Part shown: positions 47,654 through 57,960 of the stretch, in pieces | How the letters are laid out: every line of letters begins with the position of its first letter | How positions within the stretch are numbered: the first letter of the stretch is position 1 | Assembly: GCA_963834365.1 (NCBI GenBank) | Contig: CAWIBS010000001.1 | Coordinates: 1 to 63,861, forward strand | Source: CAWJAP01 sp963834365 | GTDB lineage: Bacteria; Acidobacteriota; Vicinamibacteria; Vicinamibacterales; Vicinamibacteraceae | DNA length: 63,861 nt | Direction of reading: 5' to 3' | Program-made: the position numbers and the translations under genes | The notes under the pieces: model-generated | Told to the model about the DNA's origin: nothing | What the model saw: the letters and a program-made list of their open reading frames with translations, nothing else | Database searches by the model: none

Positions 47654-50363
47654 GTGGGAGACACCGAAGAGACGGCGCCTGTGCCACCAGAGCTCGTCCG
47701 GGCTCACGTGGCACGTGTGCTGCGGAGCGAAACCTTCTCGAAGGCGCCCAGTTTGCGGCGGCTGCTGTCGTACGTCGTCGATCAGAGCGTGGGCGGCCGG
47801 GCCGACTCCGTGAAGGAGTACTCGATCGGGGTCGAGGTCTTCGGCCGCGGCGAGTCGTTCGACCCGCGCGCCGACACAATCGTGCGCGTCCAGGCACGGC
47901 GGCTGCGCTCGAAGCTGGGTGAGTACTACGCGGTGGAGGGTTTTGCCGACGGCCTCGAGATCGAGCTGCCGAAAGGCGGCTACCTGCCGAGGTTCCGGTC
48001 CGTGCCCGAATCCGGGCGGCACAGACTGCCCGTCCCGGAGCCTGGCTATCGATGGGGTGCCGATGACGGTGACCCGGAGACGGCGCCCGGCCCGCTCCGT
48101 CTCCACGCGATGCCCGTTCCGCGAACGCCGCTCATCGGACGTGAGCTCGAGGTCGCCACACTCCGTGGCTTTCTCCGCAGCGCGGATATCCGGCTTCTGA
48201 CGATGACCGGGCCCGGCGGAAGCGGCAAGACGCGGCTGGCGCTCGAAGTCGCGTCGCAGGTAGCTGAGGACTTTCCGGGCGGAGTCTGCTTCGTCGGGCT
48301 CGGTTCGGTGACCGACATCGCGGATGTGGGCTCGAAGCTGGCGCAGGCGCTGGGCCTCCGTCGCATCGACAGCGGATCGATCGAGGAGGCGCTCCGCGAG
48401 CACGTCCGGACGTCCGTCCGCGAACGCACCCTGATGGTCCTCGACAACTTCGAACAGCTACTGCCCGCCGCGCCCCTGCTGGCCGCGCTCGTGGAGTCGA
48501 CGCCGGCGTTGACCCTCCTGGTCACCAGCCGATCGGTGCTCCACGTCTCGGGCGAGCAGTGCTTCGACGTGCCACCCCTTCGCGTGCCGGACTTGTCGAC
48601 ATCGCCGCCTGTTCACGTCCTGGCCGAGAGTCCTGCGGTCGCGCTGTTCGTGCAGCGGGCCAGGTCCGGCCAGGCCTCGTTCGAGCTGACCGCCGAGAAC
48701 GCGCCGACGATCGCCGAGATCTGCGCCCGCCTCGACGGCCTGCCGCTCGCCATCGAGCTGGCGGCCGCGCGCATCCGCGTGCTGTCGCCCTCGCAGATCC
48801 GGGCGCGGCTCGAGAGCCGCCTCGACCTGCTGGTCGCCGGCAGCCGCGACCTTCCGGTCCGGCAGCAGACCCTGCGGCAGGCCATCGACTGGAGCCACGA
48901 GCTCCTCACCCCGTCGGAGACCCGGCTGTTTCGCCGCCTGGCGGTGTTTGCCGGCCCCTGCACGCTCGAGGGCGCCGAGGCGGTGTGCAATCCGCAACAG
49001 GATCTGGACACCGTCGTGCTCGAGGGCATGTCGTCGCTCGTCGACAAGAGCCTGATCCACCAGGTCGACGAAGATCACGGCGAGTTGCGCTTTGCGATGC
49101 TCGAGACCGTGCGCGAGTATGCCCTCGAGCAGCTGGACGCCAGCGGCGAGCGAGCGGCCACGCAACGCGCCCACGCCGCCTATTGCATCGTCCTGGCGGA
49201 GGAGGGCTCCGGACCGATCACCGTCGCCGCCCGTGCGGACTGGCTGGCGCGTTGTCAGCGCGAGCACGACAATCACCGCGCGGCGCTCGAGTATCTGATC
49301 GGCGCCGACGACAGCGCCTGGGCGCTGCGGCTGGCGCTGGCGCTCTTCGAGTACCTGGGATCGGGGAGAGCACCGGTTGGAAGGGTACGCGCGCTTCGAC
49401 GCGATCCTGCGGCTGCCGAGCATGGCGGCGCGAACCCGGGCGCGGGCCACGGCCCTCGGGTTCGGAAGCCTCCTCGGGCCCGTCGTCGAGTCGGCGCGCA
49501 TGGCCGAGGAAGCCCTCGCCATCTACCGCGATCTGGGCGATCTGAAGGGCGTGGTCGGCCAGTTGAACAACCTGGGCGTCAACCGGCGCTTTCTCGGCGA
49601 CTACGACGGTGCCCGCTACTGGCTCGAGCAGAGCGTGAGCATCTGTCGTGAGCTCGGAGACCGGGCGGCAATCGCGTCCGCACTGAGCAACCTGGCCGAC
49701 GTGCTGCGCCGGCAGGGCCACGCCGCCGAGGCGCGCGCGTCGCTCCTCGAAGCGCTGGACCTCTTTCGCGAAGTGGACCACTCGACCGGTCAGGCGTGGA
49801 CCCTGAACCATCTCGGCGATCTCGCGCGCGCGACTGGACAGCTGGACGAAGCGCGCCAGCACTATCAACGTGGCGCGGGCATCTTCCGGTTGCTCCGCGA
49901 CCCGATGGGCGTGGCTCGATCCGCGGTCGACCTCGGATATCTCGCGTGCGAAGAAGGCGACCTCGCCGCCGCGCACGCCCTGTTCACCGACGCGCTCAAC
50001 GCGTCCGTCGCCTCGAACCACAAGCTCGGCATTGCAATCTCGCTCGAGGCGTTCGCGTGCGCGGCGATCCAACAGGATCGGTTCGATCACGCACTCACGC
50101 TGGCCGGCGCGGCCGCGGGCGTTCGACGCACGGTCGGCTCGGCCTCGACGGCCGCACGCCATGTAGGAGGGCGAGGCTTCAGCGCCGCCGCCGACGGCTC
50201 GTGCTTCGATAGTCGCCTGGCTGGCTTGTGGTCCCTCGACGATGCGCACGCCATGGCGTGCCGGAACGCGGGCGCGGCCATGTCGATCGAGCAGGCCGTC
50301 GAGTACGCCCTGCGCCCGGCGATTGCGCCGCCAGACGTCCGCACCGGGCAGGCCGCCGGTTGA
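47654..50363 (+). CDS. large ATPase transcriptional regulator with TPR tail (frameshifted)
   Basis: About 903 residues. The N-terminal domain (VLRSETFSKAPSLRRLLSYVV, KEYSIGVEVFGR, FDPRADTIVRVQARRLRSKL, LPKGGYLPRF) is the winged-helix-like module common in acidobacterial regulators. An NB-ARC-like ATPase follows with Walker A GPGGSGKT near residue 188, TLMVLDNFEQLL, and LDGLPLAIELAAARIR. The C-terminus has TPR repeats (NNLGVNRRFLGDYDGARYWLEQS, NHLGDLARATGQLDEARQHY). One surplus base near 49370 breaks the frame. The start is a GTG. Near 50163 a hairpin repeat is embedded in frame. Its target genes are unknown. Confidence 0.87.
50163..50195. repeat. hairpin repeat inside a coding region
   Basis: GTAGGAGGGCGAGGCTTCAG followed by CGCCGCCGCCGAC is a degraded version of the intergenic GTAGGGCGGGGCTTCAGCCC unit. 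It is translated in frame as VGGRGFSAAADG in the C-terminal part of the ATPase regulator. Confidence 0.55.
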
Positions 50364-50385
50364 ACCGGACCGTCGCCGGCACGCG

Positions 50386-50658
50386 TTACTGAAAATTCGT
50401 GGGGTCGAGCAATCGTCGTACCGCGGCGACGCGATCGACGGGCATGCCCGCCAATCGCGCGTGCGCCACGATCAGGCTTTCGTCGGGCGCGTAGTAGATG
50501 CAGTACATCTTGTCATCGGTCACGAAGCTGTGAATCCACTGAATGCCCGGTCCCAGTTCCGCCACCGCCTCCAGCGACTTGAGGGACGCGTCGCGGATCT
50601 TCTCGTCCGACCAGTCGGCGATACCGGGAAGGTGTCGTTCGATTACGAACTTCGGCAT
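50386..50658 (-). CDS. DUF4242-family small protein
   Basis: A 90-residue protein with FVIERHLPGIADWSDEKIRDASLKSLEAV, IQWIHSFVTDDKMYCIYYAPDESLIVAHARLAGMPVDRVAAVRRLLDPTNF. This is the SCO4226-type ferredoxin-like fold, one member of which binds nickel. The His positions (ERHLPG, QWIHSFV) are in place. GAGGAG sits 5 bases before the ATG. The gene is convergent with the ATPase regulator. Confidence 0.87.
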   Translation of the reverse strand: MPKFVIERHLPGIADWSDEKIRDASLKSLEAVAELGPGIQWIHSFVTDDKMYCIYYAPDESLIVAHARLAGMPVDRVAAVRRLLDPTNFQ

Positions 50659-50921
50659 GTCTCCTCGTTACAAGAGCGGCATCGAGCGCTTCGGCAAATC
50701 CCGACGATACTGCCGCCACGTTCTCTGTCGAGCGCGCCTGCGCTCGCCGATCCGTAGTATATGGCGCCGCTCGCCCCGCGCTGGCCTGCAGGCTGAGCGC
50801 CGCTGGCGCTGCTCCGGCGTCAGCCATGCGTCGCGGAGGGCTGAGGTGGGACGGGAGCCGGCGAACCATTCGTGCTTCCTTGCCGTCCAACCGTGCCAGA
50901 AATTCAGCACTGGAGCGCGCC

Positions 50922-53387
50922 ATGCCTGGACAGGACCTTCGCTACGCCGTCCGGATGCTCGCCAGCCACCCGACGTTCACGCTCGTCGCGCTGTTGACAC
51001 TCGCGCTCGGCATCGGCGCCAACACCGCGATCTTCAGCGTCGTCGACACCGTGCTCCTGCGCGCGGCGCCGTTCGACGACCTGACGCGCCTCGCCGTCGT
51101 GTGGGAGACCGATCGCGCGACCGGCACGACGCGCGAGCCGGGGTCGCTGCCGGACTTCCTCGACTACCGGCAGCGGGCGCAGCGCCTCGAGCGCCTCGCC
51201 GCCGTCGCGGGCGGAGAGGTCAACTACTCGCCCGACCGCGGCGAGCCCGTCCGGCTCCAGGTTCTCGAGGTCACGGAAGACTTCCTGCCGCTCATCGGCA
51301 TGCATCCGACCGCGGGCCGCACGTTCACCGCCGAGGACGCGCGGGCGGGGGGTCCGGCCCACGTCATTCTCAGTGACGGCTTCTGGACGCGCGCGCTCGA
51401 CCGCGACCCCTCTGCGGTCGGCCGCACAATCACCCTGGACGATCGCGCCTACACCGTCATCGGGATCATGCCGGCTGGCGCCGACTTCGGTGTGTTTCAG
51501 ATGCTGAGCGCCGCCGACTATTCGCGGTCGTTCGCGGATCGCGGGGCACGCGCGGCCGTCGACGTCTGGCTGCCCCTCCAGCAGACGCCCCAGACGTGGC
51601 CGCGATCGACGCATCCGCTCTTCATGCTCGCGCGAACGCGCGCTGCGACCAACGCGGTCCAGGAAGAGCTGGCCGCGATTGCCGCGGACCTCGAACGGCA
51701 GTTCCCCGAGAACGCGGCGCGGGGCGTGTTCGTCGAGCCGCTCGCGGCCGTCGTCTTCGGCCCGGTGAGGCCCGGGCTGGTCGTCCTGTTGTCGGCCGTC
51801 GGGCTCGTCCTGCTGGTCGCGTGCGCCAACGTGGCCAACCTGCTGCTCGCGCGTGGCAGCGCCCGTCGCCGCGAGGTCGCCGTCCGCACGGCGCTCGGCG
51901 CCAGCGGCCTGCGGCTTCTCCGTCAGTTCGCCATCGAAGGTCTGCTGCTCGCCGCGGCGGCGGCCATTGTCGGCGTCGCCCTCGCCATCGTCGGCGTGCG
52001 GGCGCTCGTCGCGCTCGCGCCTGCCGATATTCCGCGGATTGCCGAGGTGGCAGTCGATCTGCGCGTGCTCGCGGTGACGTTGGGCCTGTCGGTCGTTGCA
52101 GGACTCGCCTTCGGGCTGATTCCTGCGCTCCAGGCCGGGCGGACCGACGTTCAGGGCGCGCTTCGCAGCGAAACCGGCCACGGTGCGTCGGCCGGCCGCG
52201 ATCGATCCACCCTGCGATCCACGCTCGTCGTCGCCGAGGTGGCCCTGGCCGTGACGCTCGCGATCGGTGCGGCCCTCCTCATCAAGAGCTTCTGGCGGCT
52301 GCAGCAGATCGACCCGGGCTTCCGGGCCGCCGGTGTCGTCAAGGCCGAGTACCAGCTGCCCGGCAGCCGCTATCCGATGGACTTCCGGCGTTTCCCGAAC
52401 CTGCCCGAGATCCAGGGGTTCACACGAACGCTGCTCGATCGCGTCAGGGCGCTGCCAGGAGTGGACTCGGCCGCCGTCGCCGCGAACCATCCGCTCGATC
52501 CGGGCTTCACCAACTCGTTCCGGATCGTGGGACGCGAAGCCGAAGCGCGCTCGCAGCCCGAGATCTCTGTGAGGCGGGTCACCGCGGGCTATTTCCGGAC
52601 GATGGGCGTGCCGCTCGTCAGCGGGCGGTTGCTCGCAGACGCAGATACCGCGGCCACGCACATGGTCGTCGTCATCAACGAGGCGGCCGCGCGGCGATTC
52701 TTTCCCAAGGACAACCCCGTCGGCCACCAGATCAGCTACTGGGGGACGGCGCGCACGATCGTTGGCGTGGTCGGCAACGAACGATTCCAGGGGTTGACCG
52801 AGGCGCCGGCCATCGCGCTTTATTCGCCGCTGGATCAGGGGCCCTCGCCGACGGGCGTGCTGCTCGTGCGCGCGGCGGGCGATCCGGCGGTACTCACCGG
52901 CAGCGTGCGCGCCGCCATCCGCGGCATCGACCCGGCGCTCGCGGTGTTCGGCGTCGAGCCGTTCACCGAGACCGTGTCGCGATCGGTCGCGGAGCGGCGG
53001 TTCACGATGCTCGTCCTCGGGCTCCTCGCGGCGGTCGCCCTGACCCTCGCCGCCATCGGCATCCACGGTGTGCTCAGCTGCATCGTGGCGGAGCGTACGC
53101 GCGAGATCGGGATCCGGCTCGCGCTCGGCGCCGAGCCGGGACGTGTCCGGGCGCTCGTCGTCTCGCGAGCGATGGTGCTCACCGGGATCGGAACCGCCGT
53201 CGGCCTGGTGACAGCGTTCGGCCTGACGCGCGCGATGGCGGGTCTGCTCTACGAGGTGACCGCGACCGATCCTGTCACCTTTGCCGCCATCCCCGCGGTA
53301 CTCGCGGTCGTGGCGCTGGCGGCGAGTTACGTGCCGGTCAGACGTGCCACGCGCGTCGACCCGATGGTGGCGCTTCGCGCCGATTGA
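50922..53387 (+). CDS. ADOP-type ABC transporter permease, copy 1
   Basis: An intact 821-residue MacB/FtsX-type permease of the class called acidobacterial duplicated orphan permease. The order is first helix (LVALLTLALGIGANTAIFSVVDTVLLRAAP), a MacB periplasmic core domain (~residues 45-240), FtsX domain 1 (VLLVACANVANLLLARGSARRREVAVRTALGAS), a second core domain, and FtsX domain 2 (ERTREIGIRLALGAEPGRV). It lacks a cognate ATPase gene nearby, hence the name orphan. It lacks the N-terminal prefix domain. It may export peptides or lipids; the substrate is unknown. It is convergent with copy 2, with 8 bases between the stops. Confidence 0.93.
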   Translation: MPGQDLRYAVRMLASHPTFTLVALLTLALGIGANTAIFSVVDTVLLRAAPFDDLTRLAVVWETDRATGTTREPGSLPDFLDYRQRAQRLERLAAVAGGEVNYSPDRGEPVRLQVLEVTEDFLPLIGMHPTAGRTFTAEDARAGGPAHVILSDGFWTRALDRDPSAVGRTITLDDRAYTVIGIMPAGADFGVFQMLSAADYSRSFADRGARAAVDVWLPLQQTPQTWPRSTHPLFMLARTRAATNAVQEELAAIAADLERQFPENAARGVFVEPLAAVVFGPVRPGLVVLLSAVGLVLLVACANVANLLLARGSARRREVAVRTALGASGLRLLRQFAIEGLLLAAAAAIVGVALAIVGVRALVALAPADIPRIAEVAVDLRVLAVTLGLSVVAGLAFGLIPALQAGRTDVQGALRSETGHGASAGRDRSTLRSTLVVAEVALAVTLAIGAALLIKSFWRLQQIDPGFRAAGVVKAEYQLPGSRYPMDFRRFPNLPEIQGFTRTLLDRVRALPGVDSAAVAANHPLDPGFTNSFRIVGREAEARSQPEISVRRVTAGYFRTMGVPLVSGRLLADADTAATHMVVVINEAAARRFFPKDNPVGHQISYWGTARTIVGVVGNERFQGLTEAPAIALYSPLDQGPSPTGVLLVRAAGDPAVLTGSVRAAIRGIDPALAVFGVEPFTETVSRSVAERRFTMLVLGLLAAVALTLAAIGIHGVLSCIVAERTREIGIRLALGAEPGRVRALVVSRAMVLTGIGTAVGLVTAFGLTRAMAGLLYEVTATDPVTFAAIPAVLAVVALAASYVPVRRATRVDPMVALRAD

Positions 53388-53395
53388 GGCCGCGC

Positions 53396-55915
53396 TCACT
53401 CATAGCGCAGCGCCAGCGTCGGGGAGATCCGCGAGGCACGCCAGGCGGGCACGAACGAGGCGAGCAGCGCCGCCGCGAGCAGCGTCGCCACGCTGGCGGC
53501 GAACACGGGCCAGTCCGCCGCCCTGACCCCGAACAGCTGCGTCTCGACGTAGCGGCCCGACCCGTACGCCACCGTGACGCCCGCCGCGAGGCCGAGCAGG
53601 ATGACGACCAGCATCTCGCGCATGACGAGCCAGACCACGCTCCCCTGCCCCGCGCCCAGGGCGACGCGGATGCCGATCTCTCGCGTGCGCCGCGCGACGA
53701 TGAACGCGAGCACGCCGTGCAGGCCGACGATGGCGAGGATCGTCGCCAGGAGCGCGAACCCGCCCGACAGGTACGACAGTATGCGTTCGTTGGCCAGCCG
53801 CATGTCGAGCTGATCGTCCATCATGCGCATGTCGAAGACCACCAGGTTCGAGTCGACACGGCCGACCCGCTCGCGCAGCACCGGCAGGACCAGCCGGGGA
53901 TCCCCTTCCACGCGGGCATAGACGTTCAGGCTCCCCACGAACCGGATCCGGGCATCGATGTTGACGAAGGTCTGGCGTGGCACCTCGCCGCGCACGTCGT
54001 GATAGCGCGCGTTCCTGAACACGCCGACGATCTCGATGTCCGGCGGCACGTTGCGGCCCTGGCCGATGGAGCGGCCCACCGGGTGCGTCCCCTTCATGTA
54101 CTCCGTGACCAGCGCTTCGTTGACCAGCGCGATCTTGCGCGTGCTGCCCCAGTCGTTCCACGTGAAGTCGCGGCCCATCGTGACCGGGATGCCCAGCGCC
54201 GCGAAGTACCCGGGCGTGACCGCGTTGAAGAAGCTCCAGGGGACGTTCCCGTCGGCGGTCTCCGTGCCGGGAATCGTCAGCTGGCTGTCCCAGCGCCCAC
54301 CGGTCAGCAGGCGCGACGTGTTGGCGCCCACGGCCTTGACGCCGGGGACGGTCGCCAGGCTTTCGATCAGCGTGCGGAACACATAGAGCTTGCGGGCATC
54401 GTCGTACTGCGTGGCCGGCCGTACGCCGAACATCGCGACGTTCTCGGTGGTGAAGCCGAGATCGACCTTCCGCAGGTTGTCGAGCGTCCGCACGAACAGG
54501 CCGGCGCCGATCAGCAGGAGCAGCGACAATGCCACCTGAAGCGCCACGAACGCCTTCCGGACGCGAACGTGTCCCTGGCCGCCCGTGACCGATCCGGCCT
54601 CGGCCTTCAACGTCCCCGCGGCCTGGACACGGGATCCGCGGAACGCAGGGAGGAGGCCGAACACGAACGCCGTCACGACCGTCACGGCCATCGTGAAGAG
54701 CAGGACGCGCGCGTCGGGCGTCGTCGACAGCGACAGAGCGGCCGGATCGTACGGCAGGAAGCGCACCAGGCCTCGCGCCAGCCATGTGCTGAGGAACAAC
54801 CCTCCGAGCCCGCCGGCGGTCGCGAGAATCAGGCTCTCGACGAAGAGCTGCCGCACTACCTGGGCGCGGCTGGCGCCGAGCGCGATGCGGATCGCGAGCT
54901 CACGCTGGCGTGCCGCGGCGCGCGCGAGCAGCAGCCCCGCCACGTTCGTGCACGCGATGAGCAGGACCACGCCGACGAGCCACTGCAGCACGACGAGCGG
55001 GCGCTCGAAGTTCCGCCGCAGCGACGAGAACCCGCGATCGGCCGAAACGAGCGAGAGCGTCTGCCGGAGGAAGCGCGGCTTCGTGTCGGGGAACTTCAGG
55101 AAGAACTCGCCCTGGAGCTCTTCCTGCTTCCGCTGGTCGTGCAGGACGCGCATCTCGGCCTGGGCCTGATCGAGGGTCACGCCGGGCTTCAGCCGGGCGA
55201 ACAGGTAGAACCAGGCGGAGCGCTCGTTCTTCAGCTCGTCGGCCGTATCTGGAGAGATCGTCGTCCTGGAGGTCATCGGCACCCACATCTGGGTGACGAG
55301 CCCCGCATTGGTGCCGGCGAACTGCGGCGCCGCGACGCCAACCACGGTGAACGGCGCGCCGTTCAACCGGATCGTCGACCCCACCACGTCGGCCCGTCCG
55401 CCGAATCGCGCCTGCCAGAAATCGTACTGGAGCACCGCCACCGGCGTCCCGCCATCCACGCGGTCGTCTTCCGAGGCGAGCACGCGTCCGATGTGCGGCT
55501 TCACGCCCAGCACATCGAAGAAGTTGCCGGCCACCCACCCCATGTCGACGAGCTCGGCGCGCTCGCCGGTAACGAGGCTCAGACGATCGGGATACTGGCC
55601 GGTCAGGCCCGTGAACACGGTGTTGCGGTCGCGCAGCGCGACATAGAAGGGGTACGAGAACGTGTGGAGGCCGTCACCGTTCTGCGACCCGAAACGCCCT
55701 CCCTCCATGCGGAACTGGACCAGCGCGCGCGGATTCTCCACTGGCAGGAGCCGCAGCAGCACCTGGTCGACCAGCGTGAAGATCGACGTATTGGCCGCGA
55801 TGCCGAGCGCGAGCGACAGGATGGCCGCAGCCGCAAACCCACGGTTGAGCCGCAGATGACGGATGCCGTACCGGACGTCCTGGCCCAGCGACTCGAGCAA
55901 TGGTCCATATGCCAT
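53396..55915 (-). CDS. ADOP-type ABC transporter permease, copy 2
   Basis: An intact 839-residue permease with the same duplicated MacB-core/FtsX plan: AAILSLALGIAANTSIFTLVDQVLLRLLP at the N-terminus, LIACTNVAGLLLARAAARQRELAIRIALGAS in the middle and RRTREIGIRVALGAGQGSV at the C-terminus. It differs clearly from copy 1, so the convergent pair is not a recent duplication. ATG 55915 is chosen over a TTG twelve codons upstream. There is no ATPase gene adjacent. Confidence 0.92.
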   Translation of the reverse strand: MAYGPLLESLGQDVRYGIRHLRLNRGFAAAAILSLALGIAANTSIFTLVDQVLLRLLPVENPRALVQFRMEGGRFGSQNGDGLHTFSYPFYVALRDRNTVFTGLTGQYPDRLSLVTGERAELVDMGWVAGNFFDVLGVKPHIGRVLASEDDRVDGGTPVAVLQYDFWQARFGGRADVVGSTIRLNGAPFTVVGVAAPQFAGTNAGLVTQMWVPMTSRTTISPDTADELKNERSAWFYLFARLKPGVTLDQAQAEMRVLHDQRKQEELQGEFFLKFPDTKPRFLRQTLSLVSADRGFSSLRRNFERPLVVLQWLVGVVLLIACTNVAGLLLARAAARQRELAIRIALGASRAQVVRQLFVESLILATAGGLGGLFLSTWLARGLVRFLPYDPAALSLSTTPDARVLLFTMAVTVVTAFVFGLLPAFRGSRVQAAGTLKAEAGSVTGGQGHVRVRKAFVALQVALSLLLLIGAGLFVRTLDNLRKVDLGFTTENVAMFGVRPATQYDDARKLYVFRTLIESLATVPGVKAVGANTSRLLTGGRWDSQLTIPGTETADGNVPWSFFNAVTPGYFAALGIPVTMGRDFTWNDWGSTRKIALVNEALVTEYMKGTHPVGRSIGQGRNVPPDIEIVGVFRNARYHDVRGEVPRQTFVNIDARIRFVGSLNVYARVEGDPRLVLPVLRERVGRVDSNLVVFDMRMMDDQLDMRLANERILSYLSGGFALLATILAIVGLHGVLAFIVARRTREIGIRVALGAGQGSVVWLVMREMLVVILLGLAAGVTVAYGSGRYVETQLFGVRAADWPVFAASVATLLAAALLASFVPAWRASRISPTLALRYE

Positions 55916-56298
55916 GGCGGGAACTCGTTCTTCCGGGACGTTCGACGGCAAATCGAGAGCCGTGGTTGCCTTGGGGCGAGGTGCCCACCGGTCGCGTCAG
56001 TGTATGTTGAGCGCGCTTAGAGACCCAGAGCCCGCGCTGTGAAGGCGCCGATTGGCACGAAGCCCGGAGTTCAGCTGTGTTGACAACGGGCCCGCCAAGG
56101 TGGCGCCGGGCTTCAGCCCGGCCAACGCGGGCCCGGGCAGGCCCAAGGCCTCCGCCAAATCAGCAACACAAATGAGCTCCGGGTTTTTTGGGCCGACTTT
56201 GGGTCCGGCTGAAGCCGGACACTACGTCAACACAACTGAGCTCTGGGCGGACAGTACTATCAAGGCAAGTGAGTTCGAGGTCAGCGGCACGCCCGTGG
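55916..56298. repeat. gene-free stretch with composite repeat copy D and a short hairpin
   Basis: 56064-56183 is a composite palindrome in the same orientation as copy C: GTTCAGCTGTGTTGAC, GGGCCCGCCAAGGTGGC, GCCGGGCTTCAGCCCGGC, a mutated second palindrome (GCAGGCCCAAGGCCTCCGC), then AACACAAATGAGCTCCGGG and a T6 run. At 56204-56226 follows GTCCGGCTGAAGCCGGAC + ACTACG, then GTCAACACAACTGAGCTC, which resembles the end of the large repeat. Nothing else was recognised here. Confidence 0.85.
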
Positions 56299-56960
56299 TC
56301 AGCGACGGACGATCCGCTTGAGGTCGTCGGAGAATTCGTGAAAGACGTTCGCGCCAGCCTGGCCGACGATCGTCAGGCTCGCCACGCGGACGACGTCACG
56401 GCCGGGTCCCTCGGTGGGCGGATACCAGGCCGTCGCAATCAGCGCGCCGCCGAATGCGCCCGCAACGAGCGGTGCATTGGGCACCTCACGTCCCCGGCGG
56501 TCACGCGTCACGAACGTGCGCGCGAGGGCATGCGCCGTCCGGCGGAGTGGATGCGAGCACTCGCAGCGGCGCGGATCGCGCCGCGGATCGAGCCGCAGCA
56601 GCGCCGCCGTGCCGTGCTGCACACCGGCCTGCGACAGCGTGAGCCCGGCGCGCGCCGCGACACGCTTGCCGTACCCCCGGCTCCCCCGCTCCAGCCTTCC
56701 GGAGAGTCGTGCTGATCGAGCGCGGCGGCGAACGCCACGCGTGGGCCCAGCGACGGCGAGAGCACGGTGTCGTCGAGGAAAATGCGCAAGCGACTTTTGC
56801 CGTCGGGACGCACCTCCTCGACCGCTTCAGGCCCTGTTCGTTCGAGCGCCGGATTCTGCGCGTCTGCGTTCCGCGTCATCGGCGGCGTCAGCGAGGCCAC
56901 GCACACCAACAGGCCGATTGCGCCCGTGCACGCCGGAAGCTTTGCGCGCCGCCTCGACAT
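56299..56960 (-). CDS. exported conserved hypothetical protein (frameshifted)
   Basis: About 220 residues. A signal peptide (CTGAIGLLVCVASLTPP) is followed by LRIFLDDTVLSPSLGPRVAFAAALDQHDSPEGW, then GYGKRVAARAGLTLSQAGVQHGTAALL, ALARTFVTRDRRGREVPNAPLVAGAFGGALIATAWYPP and a C-terminal NVFHEFSDDLKRIV. I recall this layout as a widespread acidobacterial hypothetical of outer-membrane or periplasmic type, but no function is known. A base appears lost in a G run near 56672, and the two halves join there. It has no obvious partner. Confidence 0.75.
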
Positions 56961-57212
56961 GGCGGGTCAAGGGGCAAGCGGCATGCCGATCGACATCTCA
57001 TCAGCAGCTACGCCGTAACTCGCGTGGACAAGCCAGTAACACTCCCGGTCCGCACCGCACGCCTCGTTCGCAGGCCCGGATTATGTCCACGCGGATGAAG
57101 GGTTTTCGTACAGCTCGCCAGGATTTCGCTCCCAGACGATCTGCGAGGCACTCCGGCGGTCGCGGTCCTGGCGGGCCGATGCCAACCGTCGCCTCTGTTA
57201 GGATCGCGCGCG

Positions 57213-57718
57213 ATGCTGCAGATGTTGCGCGACCTGGTCGCTCACAAGGGACATGCGAACGCCACACTGCTGAATGCCATTCGGCAGAACGCCGCTGCGG
57301 CATGCGATCCTGAACTGCGGGAACTCCTCCACCACATTCTGCTGGCGAATCGCTTCTGGCTGCTCTCCGTCCTGGGGCTGCCGTTCGTTCTCGAGGACGA
57401 GTCGCGACCCGCGCCCTCCTTCGACGCACTCGTTCAGCGGTACACCCGTACTCGTCGCAGGAAGCCGCGTGGCTCGACACCGCCAGCGCGGCCGATCTCG
57501 AGCAGACCCTGAAAGGCCCGCTCATTCCGAACGGCGAATGCTCGGTTGCTCAAGCCTTCATGCAGGTCTGTCTGCACTCGCACGGGCACCGGGCGCAGGC
57601 TGCGACACTGCTCAGGCGTCTCGGCGGTACACCACCAGCCACCGATTTCATTCTGTGGCTCACGACACGCCCGGGAGCGGAGTGGCCCGATGTTCTCGAG
57701 GCAGAGCCGACCTCGTGA
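57213..57718 (+). CDS. DinB-family protein, copy 2 (frameshifted)
   Basis: About 168 residues. The N-terminal half reads LQMLRDLVAHKGHANATLLNAIRQ, then LLHHILLANRFWLLSVLGLP. A frame change near 57458 leads to EAAWLDTASAADLEQTLKG and VAQAFMQVCLHSHGHRAQAATLLRRLGG, ending at the TGA at 57716. The His residues of HKGHAN, LLHHIL and HSHGHRAQ fit the DinB metal site. It is probably a metal-dependent small-thiol transferase or an uncharacterised relative. It stands alone between divergent and downstream genes. Confidence 0.8.
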
Positions 57719-57960
57719 AGCCGGCGGTCAACCTCGATTCGCACATGCGCATCTGACCCGCTCGCCGCCGTGTCCAGCGCTCGACGGAAGGCGACGCGGT
57801 GCCGGCGGTGAGGCGCCGGGCTGGGGCGGGCGGCACGCTTCGCAAATGGCTGGAACTCTTGTCAAGCGCCCCTCGTATGCCTACAATGCAGGCAAATCGA
57901 GGTTGGTGGCGCGTGCTGAAGCCGCGCCCTCCTGCGCCAGTGCGGCCGACCAGCACCGCC

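Noticed and set aside
50904..53399. 831-codon open frame on the - strand
   Set aside because: Exactly antisense to ADOP copy 1; composition is Arg/Asp/His-rich without hydrophobic order.
51596..56020. Very long open frame of 1,474 codons on the + strand
   Set aside because: It runs in a shifted frame through the first ADOP gene and antisense through the second. Its translation is Arg/Ala/Gly-rich with no domain, typical of GC-rich shadow frames.
56052..56321. 89-codon frame beginning near 56052
   Set aside because: It is a translation of composite repeat copy D (VAPGFSPANAGPGRP); the same peptide style appears from the other copies, so it is not a gene.
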